The position numbers and the translations under genes are program-made. From JBEKCP01 sp050014815 (lineage in GTDB: Bacteria > Planctomycetota > Planctomycetia > Pirellulales > Thermoguttaceae): DNA of 5,686 bases. Shown piece by piece: positions 1-5,646 of the stretch (positions are counted from its first letter, which is position 1; every line of letters starts with the position of its first letter). The notes below the pieces were generated by a model, which saw only the letters and a list, made by a program, of their open reading frames with translations, did not search any database and was not told the origin of the DNA. The stretch covers positions 1 through 5,686 of the forward strand of contig JBEKCP010000411.1 of NCBI GenBank assembly GCA_050014815.1, read 5' to 3'.

Positions 1-490
1 GCTCGGGCGCCGAGTTCTCCATGACGTAGAGCATCTCTTTCATGTGCGACGGGTTGCTGCTGGGGCGGACCAGCCCGCGGATCTCGCGGTCGAACGTCAC
101 CAGCCCCACGCTGTCCTGCTGGTGCAGGATCAGGTAGGCGAGGGCGGCGGCGGCGCACTTGGCGTATTCGAGTTTCGACATCGGCGCGGCCGCGCTCTGG
201 TAGCACATGCTCTCGCTGGTGTCCAGCAGGAGGTTGCAGATCAGGTTCGTCTCTTCCTCGAACTGCTTGAGGTAGTACTTGTCGGTCCGCCCGAGGGCCT
301 TCCAGTCGAGGTAGCGGAGATCGTCGCCGGGGGTGTATTCCCGGTGCTCGGCGAACTCGATCGAGAAACCGTGGAAGGGGCTGCGGTGGACGCCCGAAAC
401 GTATCCCTCGACGATCAGCCGCGCCCGCAACTGGAGCCCTTCCAGGCGGGCGAGGATCTCGGGATCGAGGTAGCGCGGAGTGGCTTGCAT
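1..490 (-). CDS. DUF58 domain protein, N-terminal part (truncated by window edge)
   Basis: The first 163 residues are visible; the frame is open to base 1, so the C-terminus lies outside the window. The DUF58 signature is clear. An E-Y-T-P-G-D-D-L-R-Y-L-D-W stretch covers residues 51-63 and is followed by KALGRTDKYYLKQFEEE at 64-80. Next come a hydrophobic strand and DTSESM (90-95), the D-x-S-x-S metal-site motif of von Willebrand factor A-like folds. A second strand, DSVGLVTFD, is at 126-134. No membrane segment or signal peptide is seen in this part. The ATG at 488-490 is chosen because AGAGGG (499-504, minus strand) lies 8 nt upstream and the family usually starts just before this region. 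It follows the MoxR gene on the same strand, and the MoxR plus DUF58 pair is a recurrent gene couple in bacteria. A role in envelope or metalloprotein-type maturation with MoxR is inferred from family knowledge; no specific substrate can be named. Confidence 0.92.
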   Translation of the reverse strand, partial: MQATPRYLDPEILARLEGLQLRARLIVEGYVSGVHRSPFHGFSIEFAEHREYTPGDDLRYLDWKALGRTDKYYLKQFEEETNLICNLLLDTSESMCYQSAAAPMSKLEYAKCAAAALAYLILHQQDSVGLVTFDREIRGLVRPSSNPSHMKEMLYVMENSAPE

Positions 491-498
491 CACAACGG

Positions 499-504
499 CC
501 CTCT
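499..504 (-). promoter_or_regulatory. Ribosome binding site of the DUF58 gene
   Basis: AGAGGG on the minus strand lies 8 nt upstream of the ATG at 488-490. It sits between the start codon and the AT-rich element A, so the element stops just short of the translation signal. Confidence 0.55.
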
Positions 505-508
505 AATC

Positions 509-655
509 AAATACGAAATCCGAATATCGAAATCCGAAACAAATCCAAAATGCAAAGCACCAATGCTCGAAACAACTGAGCACCAACGTTTCTGTCATTA
601 GGATTTCGGTTATTCGAATTTGTTTCGTATTCGGATTTCGAATTTCGGATTTCCG
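509..655. repeat. AT-rich imperfect inverted-repeat element (element A)
   Basis: This stretch fills most of the 179-bp gap between the DUF58 and MoxR genes and is far more AT-rich than its flanks. The left arm carries CGAAATCCGAA twice, at 514-524 and 528-538, with a 14-bp period. The right arm carries the reverse complement TTCGGATTTCG at 630-640 and a 10/11 copy at 644-654, again 14 bp apart. A shorter GGATTTCGG is at 601-609. The arms flank a central stretch of about 60-80 bp that includes CAAAGCACCAATGCTCG. From memory, elements with this vocabulary (translating to FRISNFGF-like peptides) are dispersed in planctomycete and related metagenome-derived genomes. No transposase is present. Short ORFs across it are not genes. 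It might be a non-autonomous mobile or REP-like element; its function is unknown. Confidence 0.75.
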
Positions 656-669
656 ACTCTCCGGTACGT

Positions 670-1707
670 CTATTTCACAACGGGCGGCAGGGTCGTGGCG
701 GCCTGGCCGTCCTCTTCCGCCCGGATGGTCTCTATGAGGCGGCGGATGAGGTCGTCGGTCTTGACCCCTTCCGCCTCGGCGTTGAAGTTCGTCAAGATAC
801 GGTGCCGCAGGACGGGATGCGCAACGGCGCGGACGTCCTCGCAGCCGGCGTAGCATCGGCCGGCCAGGACCGCCCGGGCCTTCGCCCCCAGGATCAGGTA
901 CTGGCTTGCCCGCGGTCCGGCGCCCCATTGGACGTAGGAGCGGATGAACTCGGGCGCGTCCGGCTGGCTCGGGCGGGTCTGGCGAACCAGTTCCAGGGCG
1001 TAGCGGATCACGTGGTCCGCGGCCGGCACGCGGCGGACGATCCGCTGGAGGGCCAGTATCTGCTCGCCGGAGAGCGTCGGCACGACGGTCGTCTCCACGT
1101 CGGTCGTCGTCCGCCGCACGATCTGGAACTCCTCCTCCCGGCTGGGATAATCCACGTTGACGTGGAACATGAAGCGGTCCAACTGGGCCTCCGGCAGGGG
1201 GTAAGTGCCTTCGTGCTCGATCGGGTTCTGCGTGGCCAGGACGAAGAAGGGCTCGGCGAGCCGGTGCCGCACGCCGCCCGCCGTGATCTGGTACTCCTGC
1301 ATCGCCTCCAGCAGGGCCGACTGCGTCTTCGGCGGCGTGCGATTGATCTCGTCGGCCAGGATGACGTTGGCGAAGATCGGGCCCTTGAGGAACTTGAAGT
1401 CCCGCGTTCCCGACCCCTTCTCTTCCTGGATCACCTCCGTGCCCGTGATGTCCGCCGGCATCAAGTCCGGGGTGAACTGGATGCGGCTGAAGCCGAGCGA
1501 GAGGGCGTCGGCCAGGGTGCGGATCATCAGGGTCTTGGCCAGGCCCGGCACGCCGACCAGGAGGCAGTGGCCGCGGGCGAACATGGCGGTCAGCAGTTCG
1601 TCGATCACCTGCTGCTGCCCGACGATCACGCGGCCCAACTGCTCGGTGATGAGGCGGTAGGCCTCGTGGAGTTTCCGGACGGCCTGGAGGTCATTTTCTT
1701 GGAGCAT
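670..1707 (-). CDS. MoxR-family AAA+ ATPase
   Basis: A complete 345-residue protein, close to the usual MoxR length of about 310-350. An ATP-driven, chaperone-like role in the cytoplasm, acting with VWA or DUF58 partner proteins, is known for the family. The motifs appear in the expected order: Walker A GVPGLAKT at 52-59, Walker B VILADEINR at 115-123, sensor 1 LATQNP at 157-162, EAQLDRF with the likely arginine finger at 173-179, and sensor 2 GPRASQ at 264-269 in the C-terminal lid. EHEGTYPLPEAQLDRF and INRTPPKTQSALLEAM are typical of MoxR proteins. No signal peptide or membrane segment is seen. All catalytic positions are intact. The ATG at 1705-1707 is 27 nt after the stop of the propeller gene and lacks a strong Shine-Dalgarno sequence, which suggests translational coupling to that gene. 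The DUF58 gene follows across element A. The exact substrate cannot be read from the sequence. Confidence 0.95.
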   Translation of the reverse strand: MLQENDLQAVRKLHEAYRLITEQLGRVIVGQQQVIDELLTAMFARGHCLLVGVPGLAKTLMIRTLADALSLGFSRIQFTPDLMPADITGTEVIQEEKGSGTRDFKFLKGPIFANVILADEINRTPPKTQSALLEAMQEYQITAGGVRHRLAEPFFVLATQNPIEHEGTYPLPEAQLDRFMFHVNVDYPSREEEFQIVRRTTTDVETTVVPTLSGEQILALQRIVRRVPAADHVIRYALELVRQTRPSQPDAPEFIRSYVQWGAGPRASQYLILGAKARAVLAGRCYAGCEDVRAVAHPVLRHRILTNFNAEAEGVKTDDLIRRLIETIRAEEDGQAATTLPPVVK

Positions 1708-1734
1708 GGCAGTTCTTGGCTTCGGGTTGGAGGT

Positions 1735-3966
1735 TCAATATCTCAAAGCCCCCGGACTGCGTCCGGGGGATGCAAGTGGTCGCAGAACCCCCCCGACGCA
1801 GTCGGGGGGCTTTAATCCCGTTCTCGTCATCGCCGGCGGCGGGGGCTTCCGCTGGGCGGCCTGCGGCCCCAGCGCGACCAGCTCCGTGGCGGTGGCCACC
1901 AGCAGCCGGTCGCCGGCCACGACGAGGTTTCCGCCTGTCAGGCCCAAGGGCGCCAGGTCGATCGCTCTGGTCGGCTCGGCGGTCTTCTGGTCGAAGACGT
2001 ACACCTTATTCCGGGCCGGCCAGAGGACCGAGTCTCCGGCCAGCACTCCGCGGCCATAGCCGGGTCTTTCGGGGCCGTCCGGCCAGACATGGGCGATCTG
2101 CCCGCGATTGGGACCGCCCAGGTGGATCCAGTAGAGCTTCCGCCCGGCGGCAATCAACTCTTCTCCGGCGACGCCCAGCAGGTGTACCACGTCCTCCACG
2201 TCGGCGCCGCTCTGCCAGAGGATCTGTCCGGTGCGGGCGTCCAGGGCGAGGATCCGTGGGCTGTCGGCCGGGGCGACCAGCAGCGTGTCGTAGTGTACCA
2301 GGCACGGGTTCAGATCCCGCTGCCAGTGGGGCGCCAGTCGGGCCAGGTTGCCGCGGCGCTGGCGGGGATAGAGACTGACCCAAAGGACCCGGCCGTCGTC
2401 GGCCGACAGGGCCGCCACCGCCCCCAGGTTGGTGTTGTAGTAGATCGTGTCGCCGGCGAGGCTCAACAGATTGCAAGTCGATTGGGGGAGCATGCCTCGG
2501 GCGGGCGTCTCGGTCGCCGAGACGAACCGCCGCCAGCGGAGCCGGCCGGTCGGGGCGTCGAAACAGGCGACGTGGGCCTGCGGCCGGATGTCGTTGCGGC
2601 GCATGGCGACGAACAGATCGGCCGCGCGCACGACCGGCGCCCCCTCGAAAGCCCAGCCCTCCTCCGGCGCCGCCTTCCAAAGAAGCTTCCCCTCCGCCTC
2701 CAAATCGAGGCAGACCAGGCTGCCGGGCGTAACCGGCGAAGACGCCTGTTGCGGCTGCGCCGTCACGGCGGAGCCCATCCGGGCGTAGAGGCGGTTCTGG
2801 TAGACGGTCATCGTGAAGCGGGCGGGACCGAGCGTGTCGGGCGGATTGGCCAGGCCGCCCTGAACGCCCTCCCACGGCTCGCGATAGACCGTTGCCCCGG
2901 CGTCGCCCCAGGCCGGTTCTCCGTCGGCCAGCCGGACGGCCGCGATTTCGTGCTGATCGTTGACGAAGACCCGATCGCCGACGACCACCGGATGCGAGGC
3001 CAGCGGCGCGGCGGCGTCTTCAGCCACGGCCGCCGGCGACGGGATCGTGGGCGCCGGGGGCGTTAGTTGCGGCAACCGGATACGCCAGGCGACGCCCTCC
3101 ACGTCGATCATGGCGGCGGCCCGGGCGTTCCTCGCCGGGCACCCGGCGAAGGTCGGCCAGTCGCGGCCGGGCGTCGGGCGGGGCCAGAGCACGCTCTGTT
3201 TGATGAGATCGCCGAGGGCCGAGGCGTACGTTGCTTCCCGTCCACCCAGTCGCCCCCGCGCTTCGCCGTGGAGACGCGCCAACGCCGCCAACTCGTCTCG
3301 GGCACGGTCGCTTGCCCCTTCCAGGATCGAGACCAGCACCAGCCGCGCGCGGACCATGGCCGGGTCGAGGGTCGTGTCGGGATAACCGGGCCATGTATTG
3401 GTCACGCCGGGTGGGGGCACCGCCGGCAGGATCCGCTCCCAGTTCCATCGGGCCGCCGTGAAGTCGCCCGACTCCAACGCGATCTCGCCCAGTGCCAGGA
3501 GGGCCTTGTCGCCCCAGCGACTGGCAAAGGCCTGCCGCACCACCTGATCCAGCAGCCGATGATCGCGGCGACGGACCCCCTCCTCGCACCATTTTCGGGC
3601 GACTGCATCGACTCGGCTGCGGTAGAGCGCGAGGGCCTCGGGGGGCAGTGCGGCCAATTGCATTTGGCAGGCGTCGCTCAGGCCGATCCACCGCAACTCG
3701 GCCACCCCGAGCAGCTTCCCTTCGGAGTTCTCCATGACTTGCCGGAGCGTCTCGACCGCCTCATCCCATTGCCGGTCGGCCAGACAGGCCTTGACGTGTT
3801 CGAGCTGGGCCAGGACTGAGGCGTCGGCCCGATCGAGTTGCACCGTGTCGGACAGCTCGAACTGGTTGCCGCCGGGGATGCCGCCCAGGAGGTCCTGGGC
3901 TCGGGCATAGGCGGCGGCGATCGCGACAAGAGCGACCGCAGCGAGGGCCAGACCACGGCGATTCAT
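1735..3966 (-). CDS. Secreted PQQ-like beta-propeller repeat protein
   Basis: A 743-residue protein, numbered from the ATG at 3964-3966. Residues 1-23 form a signal peptide: MNRR, then a hydrophobic Ala/Leu/Val core, with likely cleavage after ARA before Gln24. Residues ~45-260 are rich in predicted helix and TPR-like, with phrases such as DRQWDEAVETLRQVM. Residues ~265-700 carry PQQ-type blade repeats of the form A-x-D-x-x-T-G-x-x-x-W: AVRLADGEPAW (343-353), CLDLEAEGKLLW (419-430), CFDAPTGRLRW (468-478), ALSADDGRVLW (519-529) and ALDARTGQILW (574-584), with weaker blades after. These repeats resemble quinoprotein dehydrogenase and BamB-like propellers, but no catalytic dehydrogenase residues were identified, so an enzymatic role is not claimed. 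A proline-rich linker (RKPPPPAM, 706-713) precedes a tail (719-741) encoded by hairpin element B. It is probably first in an operon with moxR and the DUF58 gene. An export-dependent envelope or binding role is inference. Confidence 0.88.
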   Translation of the reverse strand: MNRRGLALAAVALVAIAAAYARAQDLLGGIPGGNQFELSDTVQLDRADASVLAQLEHVKACLADRQWDEAVETLRQVMENSEGKLLGVAELRWIGLSDACQMQLAALPPEALALYRSRVDAVARKWCEEGVRRRDHRLLDQVVRQAFASRWGDKALLALGEIALESGDFTAARWNWERILPAVPPPGVTNTWPGYPDTTLDPAMVRARLVLVSILEGASDRARDELAALARLHGEARGRLGGREATYASALGDLIKQSVLWPRPTPGRDWPTFAGCPARNARAAAMIDVEGVAWRIRLPQLTPPAPTIPSPAAVAEDAAAPLASHPVVVGDRVFVNDQHEIAAVRLADGEPAWGDAGATVYREPWEGVQGGLANPPDTLGPARFTMTVYQNRLYARMGSAVTAQPQQASSPVTPGSLVCLDLEAEGKLLWKAAPEEGWAFEGAPVVRAADLFVAMRRNDIRPQAHVACFDAPTGRLRWRRFVSATETPARGMLPQSTCNLLSLAGDTIYYNTNLGAVAALSADDGRVLWVSLYPRQRRGNLARLAPHWQRDLNPCLVHYDTLLVAPADSPRILALDARTGQILWQSGADVEDVVHLLGVAGEELIAAGRKLYWIHLGGPNRGQIAHVWPDGPERPGYGRGVLAGDSVLWPARNKVYVFDQKTAEPTRAIDLAPLGLTGGNLVVAGDRLLVATATELVALGPQAAQRKPPPPAMTRTGLKPPDCVGGVLRPLASPGRSPGALRY
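1745..1813. repeat. Double-hairpin inverted repeat inside the 3' end of the propeller gene (element B)
   Basis: Two 25-bp arms (1745-1769 and 1789-1813) are inverted copies matching at 23 of 25 positions around a 19-nt spacer. Each arm is also a hairpin. Arm 1 has the 9-bp perfect stem CCCCCGGAC / GTCCGGGGG with loop TGC (1749-1769). Arm 2 has CCCCCCGAC / GTCGGGGGG with loop GCA (1789-1809). The only two differences between the arms are at paired stem positions: G1754-C1764 in arm 1 corresponds to C1794-G1804 in arm 2, so both hairpins stay perfect. Both outer ends read AAAGCCCCC / GGGGGCTTT. The layout resembles a pair of REP sequences, though no known REP family is recognised. It might also weaken transcription as a terminator, but the T-tracts are only three long (CTTTAA on plus, CTTTGA on minus). 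Confidence 0.9.
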
Positions 3967-3972
3967 TGCCAT

Positions 3973-3977
3973 TCCTC
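3973..3977 (-). promoter_or_regulatory. Ribosome binding site that fixes the propeller-gene start
   Basis: GAGGA on the minus strand directly abuts the upstream in-frame ATG (3970-3972), leaving no spacer. It lies 6 nt from the second ATG (3964-3966), which is ideal spacing. The downstream start is therefore preferred, giving MNRRGLAL at the N-terminus, a normal signal-peptide n-region. Confidence 0.7.
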
Positions 3978-4055
3978 ACGGAGCGGACCGTAAAAGCCGT
4001 CCTTGAGTCCGTCGCCGTGCCCCGTGGACTTCGGAAGAGACAACTTCACAGTCTG

Positions 4056-4067
4056 AAGGCAGTCTCC
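4056..4067. repeat. 12-bp direct repeat, copy 1
   Basis: AAGGCAGTCTCC, identical to 4152-4163 and offset by 96 bp. A shorter AAGGCAGT recurs at 4273-4280 in the loop of element C. Role unknown. Confidence 0.6.
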
Positions 4068-4117
4068 CTTTCCCAAGTCCCAAGTAGATTCGCTCGGGCG
4101 GGCTCAAAGTATTGCCA

Positions 4118-4152
4118 TTTCTTAAATATAAGCGAGGCAGAGATTTAAGAAA
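4118..4152. promoter_or_regulatory. AT-rich 10-bp perfect dyad, candidate operator or promoter core
   Basis: TTTCTTAAAT (4118-4127) and ATTTAAGAAA (4143-4152) are perfect inverted copies with a 15-nt spacer. It is the most AT-rich spot in the divergent region. TATAAG (4127-4132, plus) and TATATT (4125-4130, minus) resemble -10 boxes, but neither has a convincing -35 box at 16-18 bp. It could be a regulator-binding dyad or a promoter core serving either gene; this is inference. Confidence 0.3.
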
Positions 4153-4163
4153 AGGCAGTCTCC
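4152..4163. repeat. 12-bp direct repeat, copy 2
   Basis: AAGGCAGTCTCC, exact copy of 4056-4067. Its first base overlaps the right arm of the AT-rich dyad. Both copies are followed by pyrimidine-rich sequence. Confidence 0.6.
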
Positions 4164-4210
4164 TCCCCTATCTCCGGGCTTCGCCGAGGGCTAGAATCGC
4201 CCATGGGCAT

Positions 4211-4321
4211 TGTCGGAAAAGCCACCGTTCCAGGAGTTACACTAGCCCGACGCGCAAGCGAGGGACGGAACCAAGGCAGTTCCCTCGCTTGCGCGTCGGG
4301 CTGGTGTGGGCTTTTCCGACA
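4211..4321. repeat. Long inverted-repeat element upstream of purD (element C)
   Basis: Two nested pairs of arms are present. The inner arms, 4239-4265 and 4281-4307, match at 26 of 27 positions around a 15-nt loop; the single exception, T4243 against G4303, could still pair as G-U in RNA. Their core is GCCCGACGCGCAAGCGAGGG. The outer arms TGTCGGAAAAGCC (4211-4223) and its exact complement at 4309-4321 are 13 bp. The left side has 15 nt between outer and inner arms and the right side only one. Translated pieces give SPTRKRG and PRLRVGL, peptides I recall as common artefact annotations in Planctomycetota, so this is probably a member of a widely dispersed repeat family. No coding capacity or transposase is present. 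It ends 44 nt before the purD start and may be transcribed as a strong hairpin in the purD leader, depending on promoter position. Confidence 0.88.
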
Positions 4322-4365
4322 AACCCCAGCCCGTCGGATTCTTTGACACCGCAGAAGTCCTCGCC

Positions 4366-5646
4366 ATGAACATCCTTATCATCGGCAACGGGGGCCGGGA
4401 GCACGCCCTGGCCTGGAAAATCGTCCAGAGTCCCCGGGCCCAACGGGTTTTCGTTGCCCCTGGCAACGCGGGCACCGACCTCGACGGGGAGAACGTCCCG
4501 ATCGCGGCGGACGACTTTCCCGCCCTGGTTCGATTCGCCCGGGAGAACCAGGTCGGGCTGGCAATCGTGGGCCCCGAGGGCCCGCTGGCCGCCGGAATCG
4601 TCGATGTCTTCGAGGACGCCGAAGTGCCGATTTTCGGGCCCAACCGGGCCGCGGCGGAGTTGGAGGCCAGCAAGGTCTTCTGCAAGGACTTGCTCCGCGA
4701 CGCCGACGTGCCTACCGCCGACTATCAGGTCTTCCGCAACGCCGACGAGGCGGTCCGGTTCCTCGAAGACCGCGAGGACGTACCCGTGGTGGTCAAGGCC
4801 GACGGGCTGGCCGCCGGCAAGGGCGTCGTCGTTTGCGCCAATCGCGCGGAGGCCGTCGAGGCAGTCAACCAGATCGGCCGCCAGAAGGTCTTCGGCGCCG
4901 CCGGCAATCGCCTGGTGATCGAGGAGCGGCTCGACGGCGAGGAGGCCAGCGTTCTGGCGATCACCGACGGGCAGACCATCGTCACCCTCCAGCCCGCCCA
5001 GGACCACAAGCCGGCCTATGACGGCGACGTGGGGCCGAACACCGGCGGCATGGGCGCCTACTGCCCCGCCCCGCTGGTGACCGACGAGATGCTCTCCTGG
5101 ATCGAGGGGCACGTGCTGGTCCCGACGGTGCATGCGATGCGCCGGGTGAAGCGGCCGTTCCGGGGCGTGCTCTACGCCGGTCTGATGATCACCCGCCAAG
5201 GCCCCAAGGTCCTGGAGTTCAACGCCCGGTTCGGCGATCCCGAGTGCCAGCCCCTGCTGATGCGGCTGAAGACCGACCTCGTGGATCTGCTCGAGGCGGC
5301 CGTCCAGGGGCGGCTCCACGAGATCGGACCATTGGCATGGGACCCGCGCCCGACGGTCTGCGTAGTCATGGCCAGCAAGGGGTACCCCGGCCCCTATGCC
5401 AAGGGCCATCCGATCCGCGGCCTGGACGCGGCGGACAGGCTCCCCGGTGTCAAGGTCTTTCATGCCGGGACGGCCACCGGCGCCCAAGGCCGCACCGTCA
5501 CCGCGGGAGGCCGCGTTTTGGGCGTTACCGCCTCGGGCGCGACCATTTCCAAGGCCAAGCTCAACGCCTACCGCGCCGTGAAGCTCATCCGCTGGGAGGG
5601 CGCTTGGTGCCGCAAGGACATCTCCGACAAGGCCGTCGGCCGGTAG
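4366..5646 (+). CDS. purD: Phosphoribosylamine--glycine ligase (GAR synthetase)
   Basis: A complete 426-residue cytoplasmic enzyme of normal length. It joins 5-phosphoribosylamine and glycine using ATP to form glycinamide ribonucleotide, the second step of de novo purine synthesis (EC 6.3.4.13). The N-domain has GNGGREHA (7-14), APGN (31-34) and GPEGPL (69-74). The ATP-grasp region has FGPNRAAAELEASK (90-103), KADGLAAGKGV (144-154), EERLDGEEAS (186-195), QPAQDHK (209-215) and GPNTGGMGAY (223-232). EFNARFGDPE (284-293) supplies metal and ATP ligands. The C-domain ends in WCRKDISDKAVGR. All expected motifs are intact. The ATG at 4366 is chosen because the canonical PurD N-terminus starts there. 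The frame stays open upstream to an ATG at 4306, but those 20 extra codons run through element C. The RBS is weak: AGAAG at 4353-4357, 8 nt upstream. It is divergent from the propeller operon, and no other purine gene is visible in the window. Confidence 0.97.
   Translation: MNILIIGNGGREHALAWKIVQSPRAQRVFVAPGNAGTDLDGENVPIAADDFPALVRFARENQVGLAIVGPEGPLAAGIVDVFEDAEVPIFGPNRAAAELEASKVFCKDLLRDADVPTADYQVFRNADEAVRFLEDREDVPVVVKADGLAAGKGVVVCANRAEAVEAVNQIGRQKVFGAAGNRLVIEERLDGEEASVLAITDGQTIVTLQPAQDHKPAYDGDVGPNTGGMGAYCPAPLVTDEMLSWIEGHVLVPTVHAMRRVKRPFRGVLYAGLMITRQGPKVLEFNARFGDPECQPLLMRLKTDLVDLLEAAVQGRLHEIGPLAWDPRPTVCVVMASKGYPGPYAKGHPIRGLDAADRLPGVKVFHAGTATGAQGRTVTAGGRVLGVTASGATISKAKLNAYRAVKLIRWEGAWCRKDISDKAVGR

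Larger units (their letters stand above)
3967..4365. other. Divergent intergenic region between the propeller gene and purD
   Basis: This ~400-bp gap must hold the promoters for both the minus-strand operon and purD. It contains the RBS of the propeller gene, two exact copies of a 12-mer, an AT-rich 10-bp dyad and element C, each listed separately. Short ORFs here (for example plus-strand frames at 3966-4148 and 4112-4369) have no recognisable content and run through repeats, so I do not call them genes. No tRNA or other known RNA gene is visible. Confidence 0.8.

Noticed and set aside
509..655. Element A as a CRISPR array
   Set aside because: The repeated units are 11-14 bp, contiguous and partly inverted, with no unique spacers and no cas genes.
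503..928. 141-codon minus-strand frame ending in FRYSDFVFD
   Set aside because: It reads out of frame through the 3' end of moxR and then through element A; the distinctive C-terminus is only the repeat translated.
802..1815. 337-codon open frame on the plus strand opposite moxR
   Set aside because: Antisense shadow of a clear MoxR ATPase, low-complexity Arg/Gly/Ala/Leu composition, no motif, and its end runs through element B.
1745..1815. Element B as a classical rho-independent terminator
   Set aside because: The hairpins are strong but followed by only three T residues on either strand, and the minus-strand copy is inside a reading frame with moxR close downstream.
2089..3066. 325-codon open frame on the plus strand opposite the propeller gene
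   Set aside because: Mirror frame of a gene with consistent PQQ-like repeats and a signal peptide on the minus strand; no domain seen.
3973..4240. tRNA, riboswitch or small RNA upstream of purD
   Set aside because: No cloverleaf or recognisable purine-riboswitch core was found; only short dyads and direct repeats are present.
4237..5487. 416-codon open frame on the minus strand opposite purD
   Set aside because: It lies wholly antisense to an intact purD with every motif conserved, and its composition is what GC-rich codon periodicity produces on the opposite strand. No recognisable domain; its C-terminal end is element C read backwards.
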